A stretch of DNA of 44,921 bases. Source: Bacteroidia bacterium (GTDB taxonomy: Bacteria > Bacteroidota > Bacteroidia > Flavobacteriales > Flavobacteriaceae). Location: contig JAUIBP010000017.1 in assembly GCA_030427735.1 (NCBI GenBank), forward strand, positions 1 through 44,921. Reading direction: 5' to 3'. This document shows positions 36,017 through 44,921 of this stretch, one piece after another. Position 1 is the stretch's first letter, and the number at the start of each line of letters is the position of its first letter. The notes below the pieces were generated by a model, which was not told the DNA's origin, did not search any database, and was given only the letters and a program-made list of their open reading frames with translations. A program made the translations under genes and the position numbers.

Positions 36017-37231
36017 TTAGAAATTTTTAAACAAGGCATTTACATAAACGTTACTACCGTCTAATTTCGCACCTTGAGTAAACCCATTAGCGCCACCGCC
36101 AATGTTAACTTCGTAAATATGAGCTTCTCCACCTGTTACACTTACAGGAATATAAAATTTACCATCTTCTACACAATCCAAAGAAAAGATATCTCTAAAC
36201 GAAGCTTTAGGCAAGTTTAATTCTGTTACAGTTCTATTGTTCAAGTTTATTTCTACTATCGTACCTGTGTTTTGTAACAAATCGCCCCAAGTTGGCACAT
36301 CTGAATTACGTACAATATTAGCATAAGCAATACCATTTCCTGCATACCAAGCATTCCAGATAGAAATTGATTCGTTAAATTCGGCAGAAATGTCAAATAC
36401 ATAATCATCGTAGTTTCCATTCTTAATTCTAACAAATACCGAAGGTTTATCTGTTACTCCTCCATTCCACAACTCGCTAGTCATGTTATACTGGTAGATA
36501 TCGCCGTTTTCAGTTACAAACGATCCATTGGTACGATAACCAGCTGTAGATCCTGCAGATGCATTAGATTGTAAAATTTCAGGATTCGTCATAGATGGAT
36601 AGTCTAACCTTACTGTCACTAATGATTCGATAGCCTGAGTCCAATCTGGATCACTATATAACGATCCGAAGTAAATATTACTACCCTGTACTACGGCATT
36701 AGACCATACATTTTCTACACCATCTATTACAGGCATTGTAATATATCCGTAACTTGTTGCTCCAAAACTCTCTAAATCTATAATAGCATAAGGCACACCA
36801 CTATCACCAGGATTATTTAATAACAATATTTCGCTATCGTTTACAACCTGTATATACCTAAAAAACGCTCCAGCTGTTAAAACACCGTTATCTATAGAAG
36901 CAATAAATACAGGACCGCTTGGGGTTAACTCGTACTTCTCTGTTAAACCTTCAGTATTATTCAGAATATACAAATAACCATCTACTGTAACCGATAAGTT
37001 AGCCCAGCCTTCAGAGCCATTTCCTACAATAGAAATATTTCCCGACATTAAATCGTCTGTAATGGTGTAATACCCTTCGCCATCAATACCTGCACTTACT
37101 GTATATTTGGCATATTCTGGATCTGGTGTCGAATTATTGTTATCGTCGTCGCTAGAACAAGACACGAAACTTAAGCCCGAAAGCAACATCGCACCTATAG
37201 CTAATAATTTAAATTGATTTCTTGTTTTCAT
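36017..37231 (-). CDS. DUF4374 outer-surface/periplasmic lipoprotein for ferric-chelate uptake
   Basis: 404 residues. Signal peptide with lipobox SFVSC (Cys25), then an Asp/Asn-rich linker SSDDDNNNS resembling a Bacteroidetes lipoprotein export signal. The rest repeats a beta-propeller-like pattern (GYLYILNNTEG, GEIYQYN-type blocks, GKFYIPVS), matching DUF4374 proteins encoded next to TonB receptors. Likely binds the substrate or helps the receptor at the outer membrane. 3 bp after the receptor. Confidence 0.8.
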   Translation of the reverse strand: MKTRNQFKLLAIGAMLLSGLSFVSCSSDDDNNNSTPDPEYAKYTVSAGIDGEGYYTITDDLMSGNISIVGNGSEGWANLSVTVDGYLYILNNTEGLTEKYELTPSGPVFIASIDNGVLTAGAFFRYIQVVNDSEILLLNNPGDSGVPYAIIDLESFGATSYGYITMPVIDGVENVWSNAVVQGSNIYFGSLYSDPDWTQAIESLVTVRLDYPSMTNPEILQSNASAGSTAGYRTNGSFVTENGDIYQYNMTSELWNGGVTDKPSVFVRIKNGNYDDYVFDISAEFNESISIWNAWYAGNGIAYANIVRNSDVPTWGDLLQNTGTIVEINLNNRTVTELNLPKASFRDIFSLDCVEDGKFYIPVSVTGGEAHIYEVNIGGGANGFTQGAKLDGSNVYVNALFKNF

Positions 37232-37234
37232 AGT

Positions 37235-39643
37235 TTAAAAAATTGATTTTTGAGTTATTTGATAATTAATTTTCAGGAAAATTGCCCTTCCTGGTTTTTG
37301 TAATAAAAAATTGTCGTAAACCTGTTCGTTAAATATGTTGGAAACATCTACCGCCACAACAAACTTCTCTGACGGAAAAGTATATCCAATACCCGTATCG
37401 AAAGTTAATTGCGTAGGCACTATACTTTTTGTAGAAGAATCTCCCAAACTAGGCCATCTTAAGTAAAATTCATGAACGTAACCCGAGCTTACATATGCAA
37501 AAAACTTACTGTTTTTTTGAATAAAGTCTTCTGTCTTATAATCTAAACTGGCATTCATCATAAAATAAGGGGTGTTTCTTAGGCGATCACCATAAAGAAT
37601 GTTATCTCGGCCATATTCATCGGTTTTTTGATTGTTTCTTAAATCTTGATAAGTTCCATTTAAGTTTAATTTAAAGTGCTGAAAGAAATCGTAAACTACA
37701 TCTAACTCGACTCCTGCACCAGTAATCTTTCTTATATTCTGAAAAGATCCAATTTCTTGTCCGCCTTGAATATCAAGTTGTAAAATATCCGATACATCTC
37801 TATAAAATGTATTTAAACCTACTTTTACCCCATGCTGTTCGCCCAGACGATAACGCCCTAAAACCACACCTAAATTAGCATTAAAACTCTCTTCAGGCTT
37901 TATATTAGGATTACTCGTAATGGTAACACCATCGCCTAAAGCTTCTGTTGCACTAGGCAACCTAGTTGCTTGTTCTATTGATGTTTTTATTAAAAATTGA
38001 GAGTTTAACAAATACGAAGCAGCAATACCTCCACCCCAATTACCTACAGTATTTTCGTGCACTATAGTTTCGTATTCGGTGTTGTAAACCAATTCGTTTA
38101 TTGATGAATCGAAACCGTAATGCTTTAAAAACACATTTGCGTGAAGTCGTTCGTCAAATTGTTTAGTTTCTAACCAAATACCCGCAAATTGAGATGCTAC
38201 TTTTTGAGGCTCTAAAAACGGAATTTCATAGTCGGCTGCAAAAGGATCTTCTCCGGTACGCTTGGTACTAGAATACAAATAATTAAAACCCAACTTAAAA
38301 TTAGTTGATAATTGATAACCAATATTTGCTCTAGTTATTAAAGCATTGTCCGTTAAAGTATAGAGCGCTTTGCTACCGCCACGCCCCCTTTCGCCACCAG
38401 AAGGATTGTAACCTATTACTTTCCCTCTCCAATCGTAACGATTAGTTGTTGTATCTATAGTTGTACCTTCCATATAAGAATATCCTGCAAAGACATTTAC
38501 ATCTAAACCTTCTGTTATTAAATCTTTTTTCTGATAGGTAACACTAGGCATAAGTACCTGTTCGTTATTACGCATTTCGCCATAAACATGCCCCATAGTT
38601 TGCCCAGTTTGCACCCCTTGTTTTTGATCTGAAGCTAACATGGTAATAAAAAACTGATCGGCCCATGTTTTTTGGGTAAATCCAATATCGAACTTGGCGG
38701 TAGCCGTTTTAAAATCGTCGTTAAAGCGTTCAGCTGGATTGTCTTTAGTAAAATAAATAGTTCGCCCGGTATTTTCGTCGCCGTAAAACACCCCTTCTCC
38801 CCAGACTTTATAATTATTATCTGAATAAGTATAAAATGCAGACAATTTGGTTGTGAATCCAGAATTGGTTCGCCATTGGCCATGTAATGCAGCTTGATGA
38901 GTATTAAAAGACCCGAATGAATACGACGCTGCTGCAAAGTTGGACACGTCTTGATTAGTAACCAAATTAATAGCACCACCTAAAGCATCAGACCCCAAAT
39001 CTACAGGAACCACACCTTTATAAACATCAATACGTTCTATAAGTGCAATGGGTATATTGTTTATGGAATAAGACGAACCATAATAATCCATAGGAACGCC
39101 ATCTATAAAAAAGCGAATAGCATTGCCAGACATACCATTTAATGAATAATCGTAATCTGAACCTATACCTCCTGTACGCCTTACACGAACTCCTGGAGCG
39201 CGATCTAAAACCTTATTTATATCTAAATTTTGCGATTTTATTTGTTGAGTTTCTATAACATCAACACTAAATCCTTTTTCCTCTATTTTTAAAGCCTTAG
39301 ATTTTCCGTTAACTACAACTTGGTTTAATTGCGAAGTATCTTCTAATAAAATAATATTTTTAGTAATCGTAATATTTGCCGTTACCGAAATTTCAATTGC
39401 TTGTGACTTATAACCTATCCCAGAAATTTTTAAAACATAATTACCAGGAATAACTTCATTAATTATATACCCTCCATCAAAACTACTTGCGGCACCTTTG
39501 TTCGTATTTTCTAAAATAATTGTAATACCAAATAAAGGTTCATTATTAACATTTTTAACTATTCCTTCTATACTACCATTGCTGTTTTGTGCTTTAACCA
39601 TTGAAAAACACAGCATGAAAAAAACTGATAAAATCCGAATCAT
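37235..39643 (-). CDS. TonB-dependent receptor for a ferric siderophore or similar chelate
   Basis: 802 residues, signal peptide (about residues 1-18, ending VKAQ). A carboxypeptidase-regulatory-like domain (residues ~20-100, GSIEGIVKNVNNEPLFGITI) precedes the plug domain (VLDRAPGVRVRRTGG, IALIERIDVYKGVVPVDLG, DALGGAINLVTN), then a 22-strand-type barrel with aromatic C-terminus. The plug retains the usual TonB-facing features. The downstream genes are all iron-uptake accessory types, so iron chelate is the best guess; haem or cobalamin cannot be excluded. First gene of the operon. Confidence 0.85.
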   Translation of the reverse strand: MIRILSVFFMLCFSMVKAQNSNGSIEGIVKNVNNEPLFGITIILENTNKGAASSFDGGYIINEVIPGNYVLKISGIGYKSQAIEISVTANITITKNIILLEDTSQLNQVVVNGKSKALKIEEKGFSVDVIETQQIKSQNLDINKVLDRAPGVRVRRTGGIGSDYDYSLNGMSGNAIRFFIDGVPMDYYGSSYSINNIPIALIERIDVYKGVVPVDLGSDALGGAINLVTNQDVSNFAAASYSFGSFNTHQAALHGQWRTNSGFTTKLSAFYTYSDNNYKVWGEGVFYGDENTGRTIYFTKDNPAERFNDDFKTATAKFDIGFTQKTWADQFFITMLASDQKQGVQTGQTMGHVYGEMRNNEQVLMPSVTYQKKDLITEGLDVNVFAGYSYMEGTTIDTTTNRYDWRGKVIGYNPSGGERGRGGSKALYTLTDNALITRANIGYQLSTNFKLGFNYLYSSTKRTGEDPFAADYEIPFLEPQKVASQFAGIWLETKQFDERLHANVFLKHYGFDSSINELVYNTEYETIVHENTVGNWGGGIAASYLLNSQFLIKTSIEQATRLPSATEALGDGVTITSNPNIKPEESFNANLGVVLGRYRLGEQHGVKVGLNTFYRDVSDILQLDIQGGQEIGSFQNIRKITGAGVELDVVYDFFQHFKLNLNGTYQDLRNNQKTDEYGRDNILYGDRLRNTPYFMMNASLDYKTEDFIQKNSKFFAYVSSGYVHEFYLRWPSLGDSSTKSIVPTQLTFDTGIGYTFPSEKFVVAVDVSNIFNEQVYDNFLLQKPGRAIFLKINYQITQKSIF

Positions 39644-39791
39644 TATTTAGACTAAATATAAACAACAAATGTGAGAAATATTTATTGGTAAAAAAATTCA
39701 AATCTGTGAACGACATTTTTAGCACCGCAAACGACAACTGAAATAGCTATGAAGATTAGTTAAAGAATAGCTTTTAACTAAAAGAAAGTTA

Positions 39792-39799
39792 TATTTTTG
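39792..39799 (+). promoter_or_regulatory. Probable -7 box of the second LytS/LytTR pair
   Basis: TATTTTTG (39792-39799) fits TAnnTTTG and sits 21 bp upstream of the kinase start in the 177-bp divergent spacer with the TonB receptor. No clear TTG was seen 17-23 bp further upstream. A match for the receptor promoter on the other strand was not found. Confidence 0.45.
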
Positions 39800-39820
39800 A
39801 TTGCTAAATTCTAGTATTTA

Positions 39821-40876
39821 ATGCTTCAAAAGATAACTTCTTTCTTAAAAAACAATTACGACGAGTTAATTTTTCAAACTATAGTAACCGTACTATTATT
39901 TTTAGTGTATTCGTACAATCAAGAAAACGCCAATTATTATACACAAAGCAACATAACCGCTATACCTTATAAAATTCCGTTTTTTTTAAACTATGCCATT
40001 GGTGCATGGCTAATTAGTTATGTACTTTTACCTAAACTGTATGTAAAAAAGGACATCTTATTTTTTACAATCGGCTTAATAATTATAGAAGGTGTTGTTA
40101 TAATAGTAGATGAATTTATACTAGAAAAAATATATTTTCCGACAACTCGAGGCACATATTTTCCCGGTGTTATACCTACTTTAATAGAAACCCAACCTGT
40201 AATTATTACTATTATTCTATTTAAGTTTGTTTGGAATTTTCATAAAAAACAACGGGAAGTTAAGCAGCTAAAAAACTTGGTTAAAGACAGTGAATTACAA
40301 TTCTTAAAATCGCAAATTAACCCGCACTTTTTATTTAACAATCTTAACAACCTGTATTCCCATGCCATAGAAAACTCACCTAAAACACCCTCTATTATTA
40401 TAGAATTATCATCTGTATTACGCTACATGCTGTATGACTGTAAAGAAAATTACGTGTCTTTAGAAAAAGAAATATCCCATTTAAAAAATTTCACCGAACT
40501 CTATAAACTGCAAATAGAACATCGTGGCAACATTCAATTTAAAACCGATACTTTCGAGAACAGTAAATTAAAAATTGCCCCACTAATTTTGATGGTTTTT
40601 ATAGAAAATGCTTTTAAGCACAGCACCTCTAACCAGTCTGATAATATACACATCACCATAAACGTTAAGACATCTGAACAGGGAGTATTAAAATTTTCTT
40701 GCAAAAACAATTACATCGTTTCTAACAAAAAAAGCAATCTAGAAAGTGGTATTGGGTTAGAAAATGTTAAGAAACGCCTTATGTTATTGTACCCGAAAAA
40801 GCATGATTTAAATATTGAAATGACAAATAACATTTATAAAGTTGAATTATCTATAAACCTGAAACAAGATCGTTAA
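39821..40876 (+). CDS. LytS-type sensor histidine kinase, second copy
   Basis: 351 residues. About four transmembrane helices (residues 17-32, 55-71, 79-98, 125-142), then a His_kinase domain with phosphorylation motif INPHFLFNNLNNLYS (His169), FIENAFKHS N-box and GIGLENVKKRLMLLYP. Architecture is the same as the kinase at 11250-12299, including the phospho-His position. No extracytoplasmic domain. Its last base is the first base of the regulator start, so the pair is coupled. Divergent from the iron operon, so it may sense iron or envelope state and control it (inference). Confidence 0.88.
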   Translation: MLQKITSFLKNNYDELIFQTIVTVLLFLVYSYNQENANYYTQSNITAIPYKIPFFLNYAIGAWLISYVLLPKLYVKKDILFFTIGLIIIEGVVIIVDEFILEKIYFPTTRGTYFPGVIPTLIETQPVIITIILFKFVWNFHKKQREVKQLKNLVKDSELQFLKSQINPHFLFNNLNNLYSHAIENSPKTPSIIIELSSVLRYMLYDCKENYVSLEKEISHLKNFTELYKLQIEHRGNIQFKTDTFENSKLKIAPLILMVFIENAFKHSTSNQSDNIHITINVKTSEQGVLKFSCKNNYIVSNKKSNLESGIGLENVKKRLMLLYPKKHDLNIEMTNNIYKVELSINLKQDR

Positions 40877-41559
40877 TGCTAAATTGTATCATCATAGAAG
40901 ACCAACCCCCAGCGCAAAGAATTTTAAAAAAATACATTTCTGATATTCCGGAATTGGAATTAAAAAATACGTTTCCAGATGCCGTAAGCGCTTTGGAATA
41001 TTTAAAACACGAAACAGTAGATGTTATTTTTTTAGATATCAATCTGCCAAAAATATCGGGTATGGAATTTTTAAACGATTTAAAAAATCAGCCTTACATA
41101 ATCATGACAACAGCATTTTCTGAATTTGCATTAGAAAGTTACGAGCACCATGTTATTGACTATCTATTAAAACCATTTGCATTTGACCGTTTTAAGAAAG
41201 CTATTAATAAAATTTTAGAATTAGAGAACAATTTATCATCTAAAAATGAGGATACTGTTTACGTAAAAACTGGACACGAACTTTTTAAACTAAATTGCAA
41301 CGATATTATTTTTATCACTTCCGATGGCGATTATACAGAAATTTACACGCAACATAAGGTATACTTAAGTTCAGACACACTAAAACAATGGTTGGAGAAA
41401 TTAGATCATTATTTTTGTCAGATTCACAAATCTTACATTATTAACATGAAACATTTGTCAAAAATTTCTGCAAACAAGATTTTTTTATCAAAAAACCACA
41501 TCTTACCTATTGGCAGAGCTTATAAGAAAAATTTCACAGATAAATTTTCAGAACATTAA
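40876..41559 (+). CDS. LytTR-family response regulator, second copy
   Basis: 227 residues. Receiver with IIEDQ (acidic pair), phospho-acceptor Asp54 in FLDINLPK, TTAFSEFALESY and LLKPF; then LytTR DNA-binding domain (about residues 130-225, VYVKTGHELFKLNCNDIIFI, FCQIHKSYIINMKHLSKI). Follows its kinase with a 1-base overlap and ends 60 bp from the convergent adenylate-forming enzyme. Confidence 0.9.
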   Translation: MLNCIIIEDQPPAQRILKKYISDIPELELKNTFPDAVSALEYLKHETVDVIFLDINLPKISGMEFLNDLKNQPYIIMTTAFSEFALESYEHHVIDYLLKPFAFDRFKKAINKILELENNLSSKNEDTVYVKTGHELFKLNCNDIIFITSDGDYTEIYTQHKVYLSSDTLKQWLEKLDHYFCQIHKSYIINMKHLSKISANKIFLSKNHILPIGRAYKKNFTDKFSEH

Positions 41560-41618
41560 GTTTATAAACTTTCGTTGTTTTCTATAGTTTATAAAAATAT
41601 TCTAATGGCTAAAAGAAA

Positions 41619-42947
41619 CTACGATTCTTGAAGAACTTTTGTACTATTACTACATTTATTTATAACAAATTTTCGCTTACCTGAAGATAACAATGGAATT
41701 TCATCAACATATAAAATATTAATGATTGCCCTGCTTCCTAAAATTTCTTGAAACTCTTGTCTTATTTGTGTTTCAGAATTAAATTCAGGATTGACATTTA
41801 ATTTAAAAGTATAATGTATTTCGTCTTCCTGAATAAATTGATACTGTTTTATATTCGGATATTTTAAAATATGGTAAACGGCATACGAAGAAATATGTTT
41901 CCCTTCCGAATCAAAAATCATATCCAACTTTCTACCTTCAATTTTTTTAAGCACTGGATATTGTTTTGAATTCTTATTTTCATAACCCAACAAACCAATA
42001 TCTCCAGTATCATACCTAATCATAGGCATAGCGTAATTAAACAAATCTGTTACCACTATTCTCCCCAATTCGCCTTCAGAGACTGGCTCGTCTCTATCAA
42101 GCTTTAAAATTTCCACATAATAGCTTGCCCAATTAATATGGAAATCAGAGTTTTCACCTACCTGTTGCGCTATAATTCCATTTTCAACGTTTGAATATCT
42201 AGACACCACATTAACTCCAAAATATTCTTGTAAAACAGTTTTTGTCTTGCCGTTTAAAGCCTCCGCCATGCCAATAACAGAATTAATACCACTATTTTTT
42301 TGAGGCTGTAAATTATATTTTAAAATATAATCTCTAATTTCGTTTAAAGATGATGCATATGCTAAAATTCCCTTTCCTGATTTGGTTTTATGTATTTCAT
42401 TTAAAAACATTTTAACATCATGTTCTTCAAGTTTAGAAACAGGGTGCATATAAATATTCTGTTTCCATGCCTGAAACCTAGTTTTGCTATTGTACTGATC
42501 CCAATGTCTTAAATAAAACAATTTGTCTCCTAGTTGAAAACCCGACAGCTTAGAAAAATAGATTACATCGGCTAAATTCCTGTGTTTTTTATTAAGGTTA
42601 TGATACACCTTAAATGGAGTACCTGTAGACCCACTAGTATATGCTGAAAAATTTTTCTGATCTAAATACTCCTCTGATTTAAATTTATCATATTGCTCTA
42701 CAATCTTGTTTTTATTTAGTATTGGAAAATCTGAAATTTTTAAAGAATCTACATCTTCTCTGTAATAAGGAGTCGTTTTTATGGCATGCTGTAACAATCG
42801 CTCTAAATTACGCTCTTGCATCTCTTTAGATTTTAGAGTATTAAGATTTTCAAGTATATAGTTAATTTCCTTGTAATGTGCATTTACTTTGTTACCCTTT
42901 ACATAGTCAAAAGACCAAAACAAAAATCTCCTTATAGAATTTACCAT
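41619..42947 (-). CDS. Phenylacetate-CoA-ligase/CapK-type adenylate-forming enzyme
   Basis: 442 residues. AMP-binding motif AYTSGSTGTPFKV at about residues 101-113, core DTGDIG region with YDTGDIG and a C-terminal domain carrying the hinge and SSGKRKFV (catalytic Lys in GKR). Family members (PaaK, CapK, F390 synthetase) activate carboxylic acids. CapK-type members commonly sit in polysaccharide or surface-polymer loci, where they are believed to modify glycans. Substrate unknown. Starts 15 bp after the fibronectin-repeat surface protein, which suggests co-transcription and a surface-polymer role. Confidence 0.75.
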   Translation of the reverse strand: MVNSIRRFLFWSFDYVKGNKVNAHYKEINYILENLNTLKSKEMQERNLERLLQHAIKTTPYYREDVDSLKISDFPILNKNKIVEQYDKFKSEEYLDQKNFSAYTSGSTGTPFKVYHNLNKKHRNLADVIYFSKLSGFQLGDKLFYLRHWDQYNSKTRFQAWKQNIYMHPVSKLEEHDVKMFLNEIHKTKSGKGILAYASSLNEIRDYILKYNLQPQKNSGINSVIGMAEALNGKTKTVLQEYFGVNVVSRYSNVENGIIAQQVGENSDFHINWASYYVEILKLDRDEPVSEGELGRIVVTDLFNYAMPMIRYDTGDIGLLGYENKNSKQYPVLKKIEGRKLDMIFDSEGKHISSYAVYHILKYPNIKQYQFIQEDEIHYTFKLNVNPEFNSETQIRQEFQEILGSRAIINILYVDEIPLLSSGKRKFVINKCSNSTKVLQES

Positions 42948-42962
42948 TACAGTTGCCAGTTT

Positions 42963-44921
42963 TTAATCCCCTTTTGTTTTAACATCTATTTGTTGTTCTA
43001 ATTCAGACACCCTTTTTTCCATTTGCAGAATATATAAAGTCATTTCTTCAATTTTTTCAAGAAGAACAACATTCATTTTAGCGAGATCAATTCCATTCGC
43101 TTTAACTTCATTCGCACTCGGTACATTTGGCAAATGCCCATATTTACGAATAAACAATTCAACATCCTTTAATGTTGGTAAATCGTATCCCTTTTCAAAC
43201 ACATAATCTGGCCAAGAAGTTTGCAGAGCGACGTTAATTTCCTCAGCAACTACACCTCCAGCGACAGCTAATCTGTAATTAGACGTATTTAAAGTACCTA
43301 TACCTAGATTACCATTTACAAACGTATGGTTAGAATACCAATCTACATCTAACCTGTTAGCATTCTGATCTGTATAATTAACCTCCTCATTTAGAGTCGT
43401 TGCTTCTAAAGCAACACTCTGTAAGGACATATTCCCAGAACCATCCAAAGCACGAACCGTGAAACTATAAGTTGAGGATGGCGTTAAACCTGATACTGTA
43501 TAACTCGTTAATCCGCCTGTTAATCCTAAACTTACGCCATTCTGAAATACTTCATAATCGCTAACACCTACATTATCCGTTGAGGCCGTCCAACTTAAAT
43601 CCAAGCCTGTTGTCCCGAGGTTCGAAGCCAACAAGCCCGTTGGAACACTTGGAGACTCTGTATCGGCTGGGCTTAGGGTCGTTGCCTCTAAAGCGACACT
43701 CTGTAAGGACATATTCCCAGAACCATCCAAAGCACGAACCGTGAAACTATAAGTTGAGGATGGCGTTAAACCTGATACTGTATAACTCGTTAATCCGCCT
43801 GTTAATCCTAAACTCACGCCATTCTGAAATACTTCATAATCGCTAACACCTACATTATCCGTTGAAGCTGTCCAACTTAAATCCAAGCCCGTTGTCCCGA
43901 GGTTCGAAGCCAACAAGCCCGTCGGAATGCTTGGAGCTTCTGTATCGGCTGGGCTTAGGGTCGTTGCCTCGAAAGCATCACTTTGCAAGGACATATTCCC
44001 TGAACCATCCAAAGCACGAACTGTAAAACTATAGGTTGTGGATGGCGTTAAACCTGAAACTGTATAACTTGTTAATCCGCCTGTTAATCCTAAACTCACA
44101 CCGCTCTGAAACACTTCATAATCGCTGACCCCTACATTATCCGTTGAGGCCGTCCAACTTAAATCCAAGCCAGTTGTCCCGAGGTTCGAAGCCAACAAGC
44201 CCGTTGGAACACTTGGAGCTTCTGTATCGGCAGGGCTTAGGGTCGTTACCTCTAAAGCGACACTCTGTAAGGACATATTTTCTGAACCATCCAAAGCGCG
44301 AACTGTAAAACTATAGGTTGTGGATGGCGTTAAACCTGAAACTGTATAATTCGTTAATCCGCCCGTTACCCCTAAACTAACTCCGTTCTGAAAAACTTCA
44401 TAATCGCTGACTCCTACATTATCTGCTGAGGCCGCCCAACTTAAATCCAAACCTGTTGTCCCGAGGTTCGAAACCAATAAACCCGTTGGAATGCTTGGAG
44501 ACTCTGTATCGGCTGGGCTTAGGGTCGTTGCCTCTAAAGCAACACTCTGCAAGGACATATTTCCCGAACCATCCAAAGCGCGAACTGTGAAACTATAAGT
44601 TGTGGATGGTGTTAAACCTGAAACTGTATAACTCGTTAATCCGCCTGTTAATCCTAAACTCACACCATTCTGAAATACTTCATAATCGCTAACACCTACA
44701 TTATCCGTTGAAGCTGCCCAACTTAAATCCAAGCCCGTTGTCCCGAGGTTCGAAGCCAACAAGCCCGTCGGAATGCTTGGAGCCTCTGTATCAGCTGGGC
44801 TTAGGGTCGTTGCCTCTAAAGCGACACTCTGCAAGGACATATTTCCCGAACCATCCAAAGCGCGAACCGTAAAACTATAGGTCGTGGATGGCGTTAAACC
44901 TGAAACTGTATAACTCGTTAA
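42963..44921 (-). CDS. Fibronectin-type-III repeat surface protein, 5' end outside window
   Basis: At least 653 residues; the frame stays open to the window edge, so start and signal peptide are missing. Five full copies plus part of a sixth of a 94-residue FN3 domain (APSIPTGL-like start, DLSWTASTDNVGVSDYEVF, YTVSGLTPSTTYSFTVRA, DGSGNMSLQS). After the last repeat comes LGIGT..., then a C-terminal module WPDYVFEKGYDLPTLKDVE to HLPNVPSANEV and a leucine/glutamate coiled coil (MNVVLLEKIEEM, VSELEQQI). This module occurs in Bacteroidetes cell-surface or tail-fibre-like proteins. No type IX secretion C-terminal signal is seen. Likely an adhesin or surface scaffold. Confidence 0.8.
   Translation of the reverse strand, partial: LTSYTVSGLTPSTTYSFTVRALDGSGNMSLQSVALEATTLSPADTEAPSIPTGLLASNLGTTGLDLSWAASTDNVGVSDYEVFQNGVSLGLTGGLTSYTVSGLTPSTTYSFTVRALDGSGNMSLQSVALEATTLSPADTESPSIPTGLLVSNLGTTGLDLSWAASADNVGVSDYEVFQNGVSLGVTGGLTNYTVSGLTPSTTYSFTVRALDGSENMSLQSVALEVTTLSPADTEAPSVPTGLLASNLGTTGLDLSWTASTDNVGVSDYEVFQSGVSLGLTGGLTSYTVSGLTPSTTYSFTVRALDGSGNMSLQSDAFEATTLSPADTEAPSIPTGLLASNLGTTGLDLSWTASTDNVGVSDYEVFQNGVSLGLTGGLTSYTVSGLTPSSTYSFTVRALDGSGNMSLQSVALEATTLSPADTESPSVPTGLLASNLGTTGLDLSWTASTDNVGVSDYEVFQNGVSLGLTGGLTSYTVSGLTPSSTYSFTVRALDGSGNMSLQSVALEATTLNEEVNYTDQNANRLDVDWYSNHTFVNGNLGIGTLNTSNYRLAVAGGVVAEEINVALQTSWPDYVFEKGYDLPTLKDVELFIRKYGHLPNVPSANEVKANGIDLAKMNVVLLEKIEEMTLYILQMEKRVSELEQQIDVKTKGD
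43394..44921 (-). repeat. Tandem 282-bp repeats encoding FN3 domains
   Basis: Unit starts of 282-bp spacing can be followed through the conserved CTGTATCGGCTGGGCTTAG-like stretch near 43659, 43941, 44223, 44503 and 44785. Copies are nearly identical at DNA level, with mostly silent or single-residue differences, implying recent amplification or gene conversion. Copy number is likely to vary and such arrays are prone to assembly collapse. Confidence 0.85.

Noticed and set aside
41560-41618. AAGTTTATAAACTT palindrome after the second LytTR gene as a terminator
   Set aside because: The stem is short and entirely AT-rich with no U-run tail; too weak to call.
43394-44921. Repeat array as a CRISPR locus
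   Set aside because: Units are 282 bp, in frame, encode FN3 domains and lack unique spacers.

Overview
The window is AT-rich chromosomal DNA from a member of the Bacteroidetes, almost certainly the family Flavobacteriaceae. The reasons are the gliding/type IX secretion genes gldK-gldL-gldM-gldN, TAnnTTTG-type promoters, a DUF4374/TonB-receptor iron operon, SusC-style carboxypeptidase-regulatory domains on the receptor, two LytS/LytTR two-component pairs, and the typical topA, miaB, lptE, secG and groESL proteins. No rRNA, tRNA or CRISPR array is visible. The genus cannot be fixed from sequence reading alone.

Region 1 (1-8.7 kb) is accessory. It opens with the end of an IS21-type insertion sequence (four ~24-bp terminal repeats) fused to the DNA-binding half of an AraC regulator. 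Two alpha/beta hydrolases with cysteine nucleophiles follow, each with a terminator-like hairpin beside it. Then comes a tightly packed operon: NAD(P)-binding oxidoreductase, membrane-anchored flavodoxin, metallo-beta-lactamase-fold hydrolase (frameshifted at an A8 tract), outer-membrane-like protein, TMEM175-like channel, second Rossmann protein, bestrophin channel. It ends in an 870-bp gene graveyard holding a decayed 162-bp copy of the second hydrolase.

Region 2 (8.7-14.8 kb) holds a VWA-domain lipoprotein, a LytS/LytTR pair, a DUF6624 protein and a HigBA toxin-antitoxin pair. They are interspersed with two full copies of a 149-bp inverted-repeat-ended element and a third short remnant, all carrying IS21-end-like motifs.

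Region 3 (14.8-33.8 kb) is core genome. hutG-hutF (histidine degradation through formylglutamate) converge on topA / arginase-like pseudoenzyme / gldKLMN, which read on the minus strand. On the plus strand come miaB, a sensorless sigma-54 activator, lptE, a hypothetical protein, secG, and then groES and groEL. groES and groEL are separated by an inverted-repeat-bounded four-helix-bundle (23S rRNA intervening-sequence-protein type) gene with one nonsense codon. The promoters of miaB and groES share a nearly identical 16-bp palindrome over the -33 box.

Region 4 (33.8-41.6 kb) is a ferric-chelate uptake operon on the minus strand (TonB receptor, DUF4374 lipoprotein, two small membrane proteins, PepSY reductase-like protein). 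It is divergent from a second LytS/LytTR pair that may regulate it. Region 5 (41.6-44.9 kb) holds a PaaK/CapK-type adenylate-forming enzyme downstream of a large surface protein built from nearly identical 94-residue fibronectin-III repeats, which runs off the window edge.
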